From Deinococcus sp. Marseille-Q6407 (GTDB taxonomy: Bacteria; Deinococcota; Deinococci; Deinococcales; Deinococcaceae), in contig NZ_CAMPFU010000006.1 in assembly GCF_946848805.1 (NCBI RefSeq), positions 1 through 35,989 on the forward strand: a DNA stretch of 35,989 bases. Direction: 5' to 3'. The notes beneath the pieces were generated by a model. The model had not been told where the DNA came from, searched no databases, and saw only the letters and a program-made list of their open reading frames with translations. Made by a program: the position numbers and the translations under genes. Every line of letters begins with the position of its first letter. Position 1 is the first letter of the stretch. This document shows positions 1 through 8,884 of the stretch, piece after piece.

Positions 1-1
1 G

Positions 2-127
2 TTGGGGAACTTTTGTGCCCACTCCATCAGAGCGCTGAAAAAGAGGCTTGTCACCGCCTGGCAGCGGGTCCGCTATATTCACCTGCCCCGTCAGCTTATG
101 GACGCCAACTTACGCCGCTATCAATAA
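2..127 (+). CDS. 3' end of an unidentified gene (partial)
   Basis: An open frame enters from the left edge and ends at a TAA at 125-127. The 41 residues are basic and aromatic (for example RVRYIHLP) and end in NLRRYQ, which looks like the C-terminus of a real protein, perhaps a transposase. I cannot name the family. The last 24 bases recur with two mismatches at 32681-32704, where the same NLRRYQ-stop can be read, suggesting the end of a mobile element. It converges with the coiA-like gene on the other strand. Confidence 0.3.
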   Translation: MGNFCAHSIRALKKRLVTAWQRVRYIHLPRQLMDANLRRYQ

Positions 128-257
128 GATGTTGGCCCACGTTCGCTGCACCTGTTCTACTTCGGCAACAAATTTCCTAGACTGCTCACCACGCTGCGCA
201 TCCCGTAACTGCCGTTCCCGCAAAGTGCCGCTTAGTCGCTCGCAGTCGGGGCAACGA

Positions 258-818
258 CTATTGCTTGTAGCTTCCTCTGAATGGTACTCGTGGCTTGAAT
301 TCCAAGATGTCCTCGCCCACCAGTTCTAGCCAGGGCACGGCGAGCCCCGCCGCTTTCTCGTCCGGAATCTGATGACGGTGGAAAACTTCGAAGCCAAAGA
401 CGGCTTGGCCTCCCACCACGACCGCCACATCGAACCGGTAGTGGCCGTGCGCCACTTCTTCCTGCACCGACCACCTTCCTTCCACCTCATACGCCTGAGC
501 CAGCGTGGTCCGCATCCGGCATCTCTGAGTGACGTCCACTCCGGGGCAGCACTGGGCCCACCGCACTGACCGGTCCTGGACAAGCTCCGCTTCTACCTGG
601 CTTCTCAGCAGACGCTTGGCCGCCAGGTGGGTGACACTTTCGCCGCTGCAGCCTCCTGGGTGGCTGGCGTCATGCGCGAAATGAGCTGCTCGCTGCTCTC
701 CGCGTTTGACGAGTAGTGCCCCACCGCATCCCAGGCAGATGTACTTTGCCCTGCGCGGCGCGGTCAGGACGCTGACCAGCATTCCCTGATGATCGAGGGC
801 CAGGTTCAAAGTGCTCAT
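258..818 (-). CDS. CoiA-like competence/nuclease protein, probably frameshifted at its 3' end
   Basis: The protein has 186 residues in the present frame. The N-terminus carries C28-x2-C31 and then AHFAH at 45-49, the zinc-finger and HFAH signature of the CoiA-like family. Around residues 127-151 comes a PD-(D/E)xK-like core (RFDVAVV, then FGFEVFHRHQI). Such proteins are predicted nucleases linked to DNA uptake or defence; the substrate here is unknown. The ATG lies in an ATGA overlap with the helicase stop, so the two were translationally coupled. After the stop at 258 a different minus frame runs open to a TAA at 110-112 and encodes a charged segment with a C-P-D-C motif, so the original protein was probably about 50 residues longer and a small indel near 258-310 has cut it. 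Confidence 0.65.
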   Translation of the reverse strand: MSTLNLALDHQGMLVSVLTAPRRAKYICLGCGGALLVKRGEQRAAHFAHDASHPGGCSGESVTHLAAKRLLRSQVEAELVQDRSVRWAQCCPGVDVTQRCRMRTTLAQAYEVEGRWSVQEEVAHGHYRFDVAVVVGGQAVFGFEVFHRHQIPDEKAAGLAVPWLELVGEDILEFKPRVPFRGSYKQ

Positions 819-2032
819 GGCTGAACGACCTCCATTTCCGACCTCTGCTGCTCGACAAAGATAAAATCCTTTTTGGCGCGCGTCAGTGCCACGAACTGGA
901 CGCAGGCTTCTCCGCGCGCAGCGGCTGCTGTTCGGGCATAGACGGCCGGCATGTTGTCTGGGTAGAGAATGAAGACCCGGTCCGCCTCCTTGCCTTTGGC
1001 CCTGTGAATGGTGCTGAACACGACTGGAGCGCCGCCTTTATCACTGAAGAAGTCTGCGATGTATTCGGTCAAATTCGCCAGTCTGTGGTGGCCTTGGCGG
1101 ACAACCTCGGCGGTGAGGACCTCAAGTGAATCCAGCAGATCGGACCGGACAGCGATCTGCCGTTCGGCGTCGATTTCGTTGGCGGCGCGGCGGCGGATGC
1201 GGGCTTCTTCGGCGATCCGGTAGGCACCGAGCTGTTCCTCCCATCCGTTTAGTCCGCCGGCGAACAGCTGCGTGGCCATCTCCAGCAGGTCCCGGCCAAT
1301 GTCCATGCCGCGGACCACGGCGGGGATTTGCTGCTGCAAGAGGGCCAGACAGTTGCTGACCAGTGGAGCGGTATACCGGCAGATGACCAGGTCGCCGCGA
1401 CGCACCCAACGTGGAAGCCAGGCTTCTTTAATGACATGAATTTTCCCTTCTGGGGCTCCAGGGGCCGCTTCGATTTCCGGTGCCAATTGCTGGGCGAGCG
1501 CGACGTGCGAGCGGGGGCAGCGGTACGTGACGGAAAGGGGCAGGACCGTGGCTCCGGTCCGCTCAACGATGCGTGCCAGTGAGTCGGCGTCTGCTCCGGT
1601 AAAGCCGTAGATGGCCTGACGCTCGTCACCCACGAACAGCCTACGCCCTCCTTCTCGGACGGCTCTCAGCACCAGTTCCAGCTGCACGGCACTCAGGTCC
1701 TGCGCCTCGTCCACGAACACAAAGTCATACTTGGGAATATCCAGCTTGAGGACGACCGGCAAGTACAGCATGTCCTCGTAGTCATAGACGCCGTGTTCCT
1801 GAAAGACGTCGAGTCGCCGGCGCAGCAGCTGGCGGATCTCACGGTGGCACTGCACCTCCAGTCCCTGATCTGCAGGGGCAGTCAGATTGTATTCGACGGC
1901 TAGCTGCGCGACCCGCTCTTCAACCTTGGTGTCAGTGAGATTGGCGACTGAGAAGCGCAGCAGTTCCTGGAGATATTTCTCTGCTTGTAGCCACTGCTCG
2001 CTCGGCACGGCGAATTCCAGTTTCAATCGGTC
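815..2032 (-). pseudogene. 3' part of a UvrD/Rep-like superfamily 1 helicase, split by an IS3 element
   Basis: This frame encodes the C-terminal ~405 residues of an SF1A helicase. Visible motifs are the Walker B-like VDEAQD (residue ~228 of the restored protein), GDERQAIYGFTGAD (motif III), TYRCP (motif IV), TIHRAKGKEAD (motif V) and FVALTRAKK (motif VI). The Walker A half lies at 3294-3659, on the far side of the inserted element. Removing 2033-3293 and one copy of the GTC duplication restores one frame of 526 codons (RESID joining RLKLEF), so this was a single gene. A TTG-started fragment without Walker A cannot be an active ATPase. The stop overlaps the coiA-like start (ATGA). Confidence 0.85.
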
Positions 2033-2057
2033 GGTAGTGCTCCAGAAAATCCTTCAA
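2033..2057. repeat. Left terminal inverted repeat of the IS3 element
   Basis: It starts GGTAGTGCTCCAG and pairs with 3269-3293 with about four mismatches over 25 bp. Confidence 0.8.
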
Positions 2058-2902
2058 GCGGCTTTAAGAGACTCGGCCACTTCCAAAAGTTTAGCCCAGG
2101 GATAGCCATACCCCAAGGCCGAATGAGGCCGGACAGTGTTGTACCAAGTGCGGAATTCAGCGCATAACGCGCTGAGTTCCGCTTTGGTCTGCGGTTCCTC
2201 TCTGAAAATGAACTCGTACTTCAGCGTGCGGTTGACTCGCTCCAGGATGCACATTCCCCCTTTTTGCGACACCTTCGCTCTGACCCAAGTGCCCACCTCG
2301 TCACAGGCCGCTTTGAACTCGTGGGACGTGAAGTCCGAGCCGCCATCCGACATCACGACCAGCGATTCCTCAATTCCCAGTTTCTTCAGTTCCTTGGCTC
2401 CTCCTCGCAGCGCGGTGACCGCGCTGCTGGCTGACAACGAACGCACCACGTGAATGTTCAATACTGCACGAGTTTCCGCGTCCAGGACGACATATGCCCA
2501 GGACACCCCATCTTGTAAAGCGAAGCGAGTGGCATCAATTTGAATCCGTCTACCCATAGGCCACAAAGTGGCTGGCACGACCCCAGGGACCCGTCGTCTT
2601 GCCTTCTTAGCCGCTGGAGGGCTAAGTTGAAGTTCAACCAGCGTCAGACGCACTTCATGTCGTCCTGGACAGGTTTGCCCTGTCTCCTTAGCTTCCTGTT
2701 GAAGAAGATGGTGGATGCGCCTATAACCACAGGTTGGGTAACGCAAAGCCATCTCTCGAATACGTTCCTGTCGCTCACGTCTCCGTTTCTCGCGTTCGAC
2801 ACAATGCCTTTCCTGCTGACGAGCATCACGGAGCCGCCAGACAGGGATATCAGCTTCGCGGGCGAAGCTGGACAGGCTGAGATGGGGATGGTCTTTACGC
2901 AC
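2054..2902 (-). CDS. IS3-family transposase OrfB (DDE integrase core)
   Basis: This is the catalytic half of the IS3 transposase. An HTH_21-like segment (CGYRRIHHLL) is followed by the rve integrase fold with the DDE residues in QIDATRF, VMSDGGSDF and the glutamate of ILERVNRTLKYEF. It ends with WYNTVRPHSALGY, the usual IS3 C-terminal signature. The listed start is a GTG, but the frame is open upstream to the A7 run in orfA and encodes SLSLEELLDLYEQ there. The active protein is therefore most likely the OrfAB fusion made by -1 frameshifting rather than OrfB alone. Confidence 0.88.
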   Translation of the reverse strand: MRKDHPHLSLSSFAREADIPVWRLRDARQQERHCVEREKRRRERQERIREMALRYPTCGYRRIHHLLQQEAKETGQTCPGRHEVRLTLVELQLSPPAAKKARRRVPGVVPATLWPMGRRIQIDATRFALQDGVSWAYVVLDAETRAVLNIHVVRSLSASSAVTALRGGAKELKKLGIEESLVVMSDGGSDFTSHEFKAACDEVGTWVRAKVSQKGGMCILERVNRTLKYEFIFREEPQTKAELSALCAEFRTWYNTVRPHSALGYGYPWAKLLEVAESLKAA

Positions 2903-2934
2903 TTGCTCGTACAGGTCGAGAAGCTCTTCCAGGC

Positions 2935-3222
2935 TTAAAGACCCCTGGCTTTTTTTGCGATGTAGAGGGCTAATTCTTTTTCACCCAGCAAGCTCTTCAG
3001 GCGCTCGTTCTCCTTCTCCAGCACCTTGAAGCCGTCATCCTGCTTGTTGCCAGCGAGGCGGGCACGGCCCGCCTCCAGGAACTGAGCACGCCAGTTGTGA
3101 ATCAGGCTTTCAGCCACGCCATGCTGACGAACCAGTTCTGCGATGGATTTCTCACCACTGAGTACGGCCAGGACGATTTCTTCCTTAACCTCAGGCGACC
3201 AGGTTTTGCGCTGCTTTCCCAT
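2935..3222 (-). CDS. IS3-family transposase OrfA (helix-turn-helix)
   Basis: A 95-residue HTH_Tnp_1 protein. The N-terminus WSPEVKEEIVLAVLSGEKSI is followed by an HTH around VRQHGVAESLIHNWRAQF. The C-terminal leucine-zipper-like region (LEKENERLKSLLGEKELAL) is typical for OrfA dimerisation. It binds the terminal repeats and supplies the N-terminus of the OrfAB fusion. The frame ends just after the A7 slippery run. Confidence 0.88.
   Translation of the reverse strand: MGKQRKTWSPEVKEEIVLAVLSGEKSIAELVRQHGVAESLIHNWRAQFLEAGRARLAGNKQDDGFKVLEKENERLKSLLGEKELALYIAKKARGL
2950..2956 (-). other. A7 slippery site for -1 frameshifting between orfA and orfB
   Basis: On the minus strand the orfA codons GCA AAA AAA GCC lie eight codons before its stop. 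A -1 slip on the seven-A run moves ribosomes into the open orfB frame. Frame arithmetic agrees: orfB is in the -1 frame relative to orfA. Programmed -1 frameshifting on A-rich heptamers is the known mode of expression in this family. Confidence 0.7.
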
Positions 3223-3268
3223 AGTATTCCTCCAGTTTGCCTGACCCTCCTAACGGGCAGGCCAGATT

Positions 3269-3293
3269 TGGAAGGAATTCCTGGAGCATTACC
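3269..3293. repeat. Right terminal inverted repeat of the IS3 element
   Basis: Read on the minus strand it starts GGTAATGCTCCAG, the partner of 2033-2057. The target duplication GTC follows at 3294-3296. Confidence 0.8.
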
Positions 3294-3659
3294 GTCGATG
3301 CTTTCTCTGATCAGGAGTCTGGATTTCCGGGTGTCGGCATCACGCTTCCCAAGATGTGAAAACCGGTCCAGTAAGCTCCGGCGGCCGAGCGAGTGGACCG
3401 TGCAGGCCCTGACATGTCTGGGGAGCCGCGCCCTGAGTTCGTTGGCGGTATGGGTATTGAAGGCCAGAAATACCGCATCGAGATCACTCGGTAATTGCTT
3501 GGCGATCTCGACCAGGGTCGTGGTCTTGCCTGAGCCTGCTGTAGCGCGGACCACTCCGTCACCGGTACCGCTCCGCACGAAGTCGAAGATGGCCTGCTGA
3601 TAGTGACTGGGCTGAAACGTGCTCAAGATCTTCGCCTTTGCGGGTGGGAGACAGCTCAC
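3294..3659 (-). pseudogene. 5' part of the UvrD-like helicase, truncated by the IS3 element
   Basis: The ATG at 3659 starts a frame with a Q-motif region (PSHYQQAIFDFV) and Walker A ATAGSGKT at residues 39-46, then the motif Ia region FLAFNTHTANELRARL. The helicase sequence ends at ID (3294-3299) where the element begins. Read-through adds IS-derived residues up to a stop at 3102. With 815-2032 it forms one 526-residue helicase. It starts 40 bp after the YgjP-like gene, with no terminator seen, so it probably belonged to the same operon. Confidence 0.85.
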
Positions 3660-3699
3660 CTGTCTATAAGCTCTATACGAGAATGACCGCCGACTTGAA

Positions 3700-4416
3700 C
3701 TACTCGCTTAAAGGCAGCGCATTTAACTCCTGCCTGACCTCACGCCACTGCGGAAAGTGGGCATTCAGGATGCTTTGAAACTGCTGGCCATGGGTATGAT
3801 CAAGTAAATGAGCCATTTCGTGGAGCACCACGTAATCAAGCATCTCCTTTGGTTTCTTGACCAGTTCGGTGTTGAGGCGGATATGCCCACGCTCCGGGTT
3901 GCAGCTGCCCCAGCGCGTCTTCATGCGCTGCAGGAAATAGCGCTGCACCCTGACCTGAAGAATATCCTCCCACTTGCTGATGAGGGGAGGAACCGCCTTG
4001 TAGAGCAGGCTTTTATGCCACCTGTGCATAACTTCAGCACGTTTGGCCACGGAAGTCTCTGGCCTGACAGTCAGGATGATCTGGCTGTGGTCTACTTCGA
4101 CCTTTGGGCGGCCATCAGCTTCCTGAACGGTCATCAGGTACCGCCTGCCCCACAAGTAATGGGTTTCGCGCTCGGTGAACGCTCTGGCTGACTGCCGGGC
4201 CTGCTCATTGAGCGCCTGCTGCTGCTTACGAATCCATTCGAGCTTAGAGATGGCGTAGGCGCGGGCCACATCAGACCGGGTGCCCAGTGGTGCCACCAAG
4301 GTGATCCTTCCGTCAGGCGGATGGACGCTGAGGTGAACGTTTTTAACATCTTTAAGGATCAATGTCATTTCCAGGTCGCCGATGGTGACCGGCTCCTGTG
4401 TGCTCCCCGCCTTCAT
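3700..4416 (-). CDS. YgjP-like zinc metallopeptidase (M48/DUF45 family)
   Basis: A 238-residue protein with HEMAH at 199-203 and a third histidine in the DHTHGQQF segment (about 209). Together with RWGSC near 168-172, this is the signature of the YgjP/WLM-type zinc peptidases. Members are common next to type I restriction genes; their substrate is not established. The ATG sits in a TGATG overlap with the hsdR stop, so it is translationally coupled to hsdR. No signal peptide is seen, so it is probably cytosolic. Confidence 0.88.
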   Translation of the reverse strand: MKAGSTQEPVTIGDLEMTLILKDVKNVHLSVHPPDGRITLVAPLGTRSDVARAYAISKLEWIRKQQQALNEQARQSARAFTERETHYLWGRRYLMTVQEADGRPKVEVDHSQIILTVRPETSVAKRAEVMHRWHKSLLYKAVPPLISKWEDILQVRVQRYFLQRMKTRWGSCNPERGHIRLNTELVKKPKEMLDYVVLHEMAHLLDHTHGQQFQSILNAHFPQWREVRQELNALPLSE

Positions 4417-7400
4417 CAGTAGCTTCCCAGGTTGAAGATCAACTCGAATAGCGCTTCGGTGGCGTCCCGGTCACGGGACATCAGAGGGTAGAGAATGTTC
4501 TTGACCTGCCGCTGCCGCATTTCGTCGCCCCGCCAGGCGGCGGGTGCTTGCTCTTTGAGTGCCTGGTCAATATCAAGGGCCAACTGAGCCCGCTCGTCTG
4601 CGTTTTCTGGGACGGAAAACACTCCACTGGTCTTGAGTCCGCCCAGATTGTTGAAAATGACGGTGGCTGCCTGCCGACCCATCAAGCTGCTCGGCACTCC
4701 TTCCGTTTGGCCCTTGGCCGCCAGATCACGAATAAGCTGCTCTGTCTCCCTCAGGAAATCTTCGTAGGCCAGCGTACCGGCCAGGTGCTGCTTGATCAGG
4801 TCATCAAGCAAGTCAGACATCTGCTCGTAGAACCGCGGGTCCGTCAATTGGTCACGGATGATGGTCTTGCGGACATTGTTGACAATCGTCTCAGCCACTG
4901 CCCGGTTGGAGTAGCGGCCTGACTTGTTGATGTGCTGGGCAATGACGTCATTGATCCCGGTCTCGACAATGGCCTGCACCAGCGTCATCTCACTGAGCTG
5001 CCCAACCTCCTGCGCGGGGTCTGCCTGGATATACATATTGATCAGCTGACGCATCCCCTGCTCATAAGGCTTGATGTCCAGCTCTTCTCCAGAGGCTTTT
5101 TTGATGTTCTGACGCATCTCGCTGTAGAAGGCGCTTTCCTTCTCGAGTTGCGCCGCTTGCTCTGGAGTGTAGCCGGCCTCAACGAGCACCTGGGCAACTG
5201 CAGCGTAAGCTCGCAGGAACGCCGCGCTGGCCTTGTAGAAGCTGATCCTGAGCGGTTCGGTATCGGCCAGGGCCTGAGCGTCCAAAATGTCGCCGCAAAA
5301 ATAGGAAATGAACTGCTCGAGCTGCTGAGGTGGGGATACGGGCTCGCACAGGTATCTCAGGGCCTCGTGCGCCGCGTCCAACTGCGCCTTGCCTTCAGCC
5401 TTCCAGTCTTTAAGGATGACGTTTCCATCGTCCCCTTGAGCGTCCGTCGCCAGTTGGTCGGACGTGTAGACGGCAATAGCGTTCTGGACATCCTTGAACA
5501 GTTCCTTGTAATCCACGACGTGGCCGTAATCCTTATCGGCTCCATCCAACCTGTTGGTGCGGCAGATGGCCTGAAACAGGTTGTGGTCATGCAGTTCGTT
5601 GTCGAGGTAAATGTATGTGCAAGAAGGCGCGTCGAACCCTGTGAGCAGCTTGCTGACCACAATCAGCAATTTGCAATTTTCCGGCTCTTCAATAAAGCGC
5701 CGTTTCATCTCGTCTTCGTACTGCTTGGTCGTTTGCCCTGAACCCAGGACGTGCTGGGTATAGGTATCAAATTTATACCTTTCGTCGCTGCCCGCCGGTT
5801 CCCTTGAAATGTTGTTGTGATTAGGCTGGTATGACGTAATGAGGGCAGTGTGCGGCCCTAGCGGTGTCTGCTGGAACATGCGGTAGTAGTGACAGGCATC
5901 ATAAATAGACGGCGCGACCAAGATGGCGGTACCGCGCCCTGAGATAAAGCGCGGCTTGATGCCGAAGTCCTTGACAATATCGAAGACAATGCCCCGCTTG
6001 CGCCCCTCTGAGCTCATTAGTTTTTCCATGTTGGCCCAGCGCATTTTGAGCAGCGCCTTTTGACTGCTGTTGAGCGACCTGGTTTGAGCGTCGAACCAGT
6101 CGTTGATCAGCTCCGGTGACGTGAGTCGCTGCGGCACATTCCGCGCTTCATACTTCAGGTCGAGCACGACCTTGTCCTCTACCGCTTCATCGAATTTATA
6201 GGTATGGATAAAGGTGCCGAAGACCTCTGTCGTCATCTCCTTGTCCTGCTTGAGCAGTGGGGTGCCTGTAAAACCGACAAAGATGGCGCCCTGGAACCAG
6301 CGCTTCATCTGACGGTTCATGTTGCCGCCCTGTGTACGGTGAGCTTCATCTACAAAGATGTAGAACTTGCCTGCGATGTGAGGGCGCTTTCCGGAGAGGT
6401 CCTTGGCATCAATTTTGTGAAGGAGGGCGGACATCACCCGCTGCCCGGGGTCGGCGAGCTTCTCGATGAGGTCCGCCCGCGAGCTGACCCGCGTGGACTG
6501 GGCACTGGCGCCCACCACGCCTGTGTTGCGCAGCACCCCTTCGATCTGCTTATCCAGTTCGTCACGGTCTGTGAAAATCAGGATTCGGGCATCTGGTTCG
6601 TGCTCCAGAATCCACTTGGCCAGCAGCACCATCAGGATGCTTTTGCCGCTGCCCTGGGTATGCCAGATGACGCCCCCCTCATACCGTTTGATTCTTTCCT
6701 GGGCAGCCTTGATGGCCTCAAACTGATGCATACGCGGCACCTTCTTACGTCCGCCGTCAAAGATGACGAAGTTATGTAACAAGTCGAGTAAACGTACCTT
6801 GTCGCAGATTTCGGCCAGCGGTTCATCCAGAAAGTGGCCCTCAGGGATGGCGTCTGCAGCGAGATCGGCCCGCTCTAACCCTTTCCACCGGACAAAGAAC
6901 TCCTCTGGCGTGCCCACCGTGCCGTAGTAGAGGCCCTGGGAGTCGTTACCCGCCAGGACCAGCTGTACGGTACTGAAAAAGGCCTCATTGAAAATGGGCT
7001 CCTGATTGGTGATGAGCTGACGGACGCCATCGGCGACCTCTACCGACCCCCGTTTGAGTTCAAGCACAACGAGGGCCAGCCCGTTAACGTAAATCACCAC
7101 ATCTGGGCGGCGCTCATGTCCACCTTTGAGGGTGACCTCCTCTACCACGGCAAAGTCATTGCGTTCAGGGTGATCCCAGTCAATCAGGTGAACCGTGTCA
7201 TGCGGCATTCCTGCGGCCACCTGAACTTTTACCCCATAGCGCAGCAGGCTGTAGGTTCGCAGGTTAGCCTGATAGAGCGTGACTCCGGTGGTGTCGGCCG
7301 CAGCCGTGAGCTGCTGCAGGGCCTGCGAGATGTGTGCCTTCGAGTAACCACGCTTCTGCAGGTTCGTGGTCAGGAGTTCGGTCTCAATGCATTTGTTGGG

Positions 7401-7499
7401 ATGCCGGTTCTTCCAATCACCCAGGTAGGCGTAGCCCTGCGATTGCAGGAACTTCAGCACCCGCTTTTGCGTTTTGATTTCTGGACGGAGTGTGGTCAT
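4416..7499 (-). CDS. hsdR: Type I restriction enzyme R subunit (endonuclease/translocase)
   Basis: A 1027-residue HsdR. The N-terminal nuclease domain has RRPDVVIYVNG at 130-140 and VVLELKR at 144-150 (PD-(D/E)xK residues D133, E147 and K149). The motor domain has Walker A TQGSGKS at 281-287, DEAHR at 384-388 and a GFTGTPL helicase motif. A long helical C-terminal region would dock on HsdM. The subunit cuts unmodified DNA after ATP-driven translocation, but only in complex with HsdM and HsdS. The start overlaps the upstream AlbA_2 gene by ATGA. The frame is intact even though hsdM in this operon is frameshifted, so restriction should be inactive unless another M subunit complements it. Confidence 0.96.
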   Translation of the reverse strand: MTTLRPEIKTQKRVLKFLQSQGYAYLGDWKNRHPNKCIETELLTTNLQKRGYSKAHISQALQQLTAAADTTGVTLYQANLRTYSLLRYGVKVQVAAGMPHDTVHLIDWDHPERNDFAVVEEVTLKGGHERRPDVVIYVNGLALVVLELKRGSVEVADGVRQLITNQEPIFNEAFFSTVQLVLAGNDSQGLYYGTVGTPEEFFVRWKGLERADLAADAIPEGHFLDEPLAEICDKVRLLDLLHNFVIFDGGRKKVPRMHQFEAIKAAQERIKRYEGGVIWHTQGSGKSILMVLLAKWILEHEPDARILIFTDRDELDKQIEGVLRNTGVVGASAQSTRVSSRADLIEKLADPGQRVMSALLHKIDAKDLSGKRPHIAGKFYIFVDEAHRTQGGNMNRQMKRWFQGAIFVGFTGTPLLKQDKEMTTEVFGTFIHTYKFDEAVEDKVVLDLKYEARNVPQRLTSPELINDWFDAQTRSLNSSQKALLKMRWANMEKLMSSEGRKRGIVFDIVKDFGIKPRFISGRGTAILVAPSIYDACHYYRMFQQTPLGPHTALITSYQPNHNNISREPAGSDERYKFDTYTQHVLGSGQTTKQYEDEMKRRFIEEPENCKLLIVVSKLLTGFDAPSCTYIYLDNELHDHNLFQAICRTNRLDGADKDYGHVVDYKELFKDVQNAIAVYTSDQLATDAQGDDGNVILKDWKAEGKAQLDAAHEALRYLCEPVSPPQQLEQFISYFCGDILDAQALADTEPLRISFYKASAAFLRAYAAVAQVLVEAGYTPEQAAQLEKESAFYSEMRQNIKKASGEELDIKPYEQGMRQLINMYIQADPAQEVGQLSEMTLVQAIVETGINDVIAQHINKSGRYSNRAVAETIVNNVRKTIIRDQLTDPRFYEQMSDLLDDLIKQHLAGTLAYEDFLRETEQLIRDLAAKGQTEGVPSSLMGRQAATVIFNNLGGLKTSGVFSVPENADERAQLALDIDQALKEQAPAAWRGDEMRQRQVKNILYPLMSRDRDATEALFELIFNLGSY

Positions 7500-8884
7500 G
7501 GAATGTCTCCTTGCTGATCGACGGCGGCGCGTCCCTCCTCGGTCAGGCGGTACTGTTGCAGGCGGCTGGTGGGTTTGTTAGGAATGGTCATTTCGACGAG
7601 TCCTGCATCTAATGCCGGCAGAAGGTGGGCCTGCCGGAAGTTTTGGATGTCCTTGAGGCCCAGTTCCTCTTGCAGCTCCTGTCGGCTCAGGGTTCGCTCC
7701 CCTAGAGTCATCAGTAACTTGACTTGGGGGGTGACTTGGGGGGTGACTTGGGGGGTCGCCCGGCCGCTTTGTTCCTGCAGAAGTTCAAATTCCACCCAGA
7801 GCTCTGTGGGCTCAGCCCTCCACTGCGGCTCAGCGGCCCCAGCTGCGCGGCAGACCTCCCGCACCCGCTCGATACCGCGCCCCCACGATTCAATCTGGCC
7901 GGCCCGGAAAAACGTGTTGGCGATATCCAGGTTAAAAGGTAGGGAGGCGTGTTTACCCAGCAGTTTTTCCAGCGTCCAGCCCTGCGGTAATTGTCCTGGA
8001 TTGAAAATAAGCAGCCGGTCTGGGTACACGCTGATTTGGACGGGCACGCTGCTGGCGTAATCTTTGTGGACGACGGCATTGAGCACGGCCTCGCGGAGCG
8101 CGGCTTCAGGCACTTGGAGGGTTTCGATGCGCTGTAAGCCCTGGTAGCTGATCAGTGCCTTGAGGTACTTGGCCTTCAGCACCTCTACCGTCCGCTCCAC
8201 CTGTAAGATCAGCGGCCCATGCACTTCGTCTTGGAACCTCAGGTCAGCGTCGCTGTCGCCAAAAGCTCCAATTTTGACGAACGCGCCGCCAATAAACCGT
8301 TCCGGGTCAGGGTGAAAGAGGAGGATCGCTGCCCGTTTGAGGTAATCTCCATCCAGCAGGCGCAGACGCTCTAACAGCACCGTGTCAGACTCTTCCAGCC
8401 ATTCTATCTCTACCCGGCCACTGCGGGCCGCCAGAGTGCGGAAGCGGGCCAGCGCCTGATCGCTCAGGTCGGCAGGCCCAACTTTCGGTACAGGTACTGA
8501 GTCCCAGTGGCGGCCCTGCATTCGCAACAAAAAGGCGTCCAGCGCTGACCCGCTCAGTTCCTGTGTGGTGCTGCCACTGCGGGAGTAGTATTTGCCGCGG
8601 TAGGAGACAGGGTAAGGAGAAGCCTCGACGTGAATCTCAATCAGGGCGTGCCCCTCTTCATGACGCAGCTGCACGGGAACAACGAGTCCCAGCAGATTGC
8701 GAATCTTGTTGGGCAGGTCCTCCAGCAGCCGCTGTGGGTCAGCGACGCCAACTGCTCTGCCAGAGTCGCCGCGGCCCACCACCAGTGTGCCGCCTCCACT
8801 GTTGGCAAAGGCGCAGATCCATTTCAGGTACTCGTCGCGCCAGGACTCCTTCCACTCCAGGTGCTGGGATTCGGCGCCTGTCAT
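7496..8884 (-). CDS. AlbA_2 (Schlafen-like) ATP-binding transcriptional regulator
   Basis: A 462-residue protein. The N-terminal AlbA_2 domain reads ESQHLEWKESW then FANSGGGTLVVG. A central HATPase_c_4-like region has EAVLNAVVHKDYA and NPGQLP, and a C-terminal winged helix covers about 395-455. These RecG-related regulators are frequent in type I restriction loci; nucleic-acid or nucleotide binding is inferred. Between the ATPase and wHTH domains is an in-frame TPQV repeat (three 12-bp units), which could change in number by slippage. It has 4-bp ATGA overlaps with the genes on both sides, which puts its expression under the higBA-proximal promoter. Confidence 0.88.
   Translation of the reverse strand: MTGAESQHLEWKESWRDEYLKWICAFANSGGGTLVVGRGDSGRAVGVADPQRLLEDLPNKIRNLLGLVVPVQLRHEEGHALIEIHVEASPYPVSYRGKYYSRSGSTTQELSGSALDAFLLRMQGRHWDSVPVPKVGPADLSDQALARFRTLAARSGRVEIEWLEESDTVLLERLRLLDGDYLKRAAILLFHPDPERFIGGAFVKIGAFGDSDADLRFQDEVHGPLILQVERTVEVLKAKYLKALISYQGLQRIETLQVPEAALREAVLNAVVHKDYASSVPVQISVYPDRLLIFNPGQLPQGWTLEKLLGKHASLPFNLDIANTFFRAGQIESWGRGIERVREVCRAAGAAEPQWRAEPTELWVEFELLQEQSGRATPQVTPQVTPQVKLLMTLGERTLSRQELQEELGLKDIQNFRQAHLLPALDAGLVEMTIPNKPTSRLQQYRLTEEGRAAVDQQGDIP
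7720..7755. repeat. Three tandem 12-bp repeats inside the AlbA_2 gene
   Basis: The unit TGACTTGGGGGG occurs three times without interruption and encodes TPQV units on the minus strand. Because the unit is four codons, copy-number change would alter the linker length and not the frame. Confidence 0.9.

Larger units (their letters stand above)
2033..3293 (-). mobile_element. IS3-family insertion sequence, 1261 bp, complete
   Basis: The element has two overlapping transposase frames, orfA and orfB. Imperfect terminal inverted repeats of about 25 bp begin GGTAGTGCTCC on the left and GGTAATGCTCC on the right strand. It is flanked by a 3-bp direct target duplication, GTC, at 2030-2032 and 3294-3296. 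Deleting the element restores the interrupted helicase frame exactly, which fixes the boundaries. Confidence 0.9.

Noticed and set aside
4932..5741. Long plus-strand reading frame (269 codons) inside hsdR
   Set aside because: It is antisense to the strongly conserved hsdR motor region and has no family likeness.
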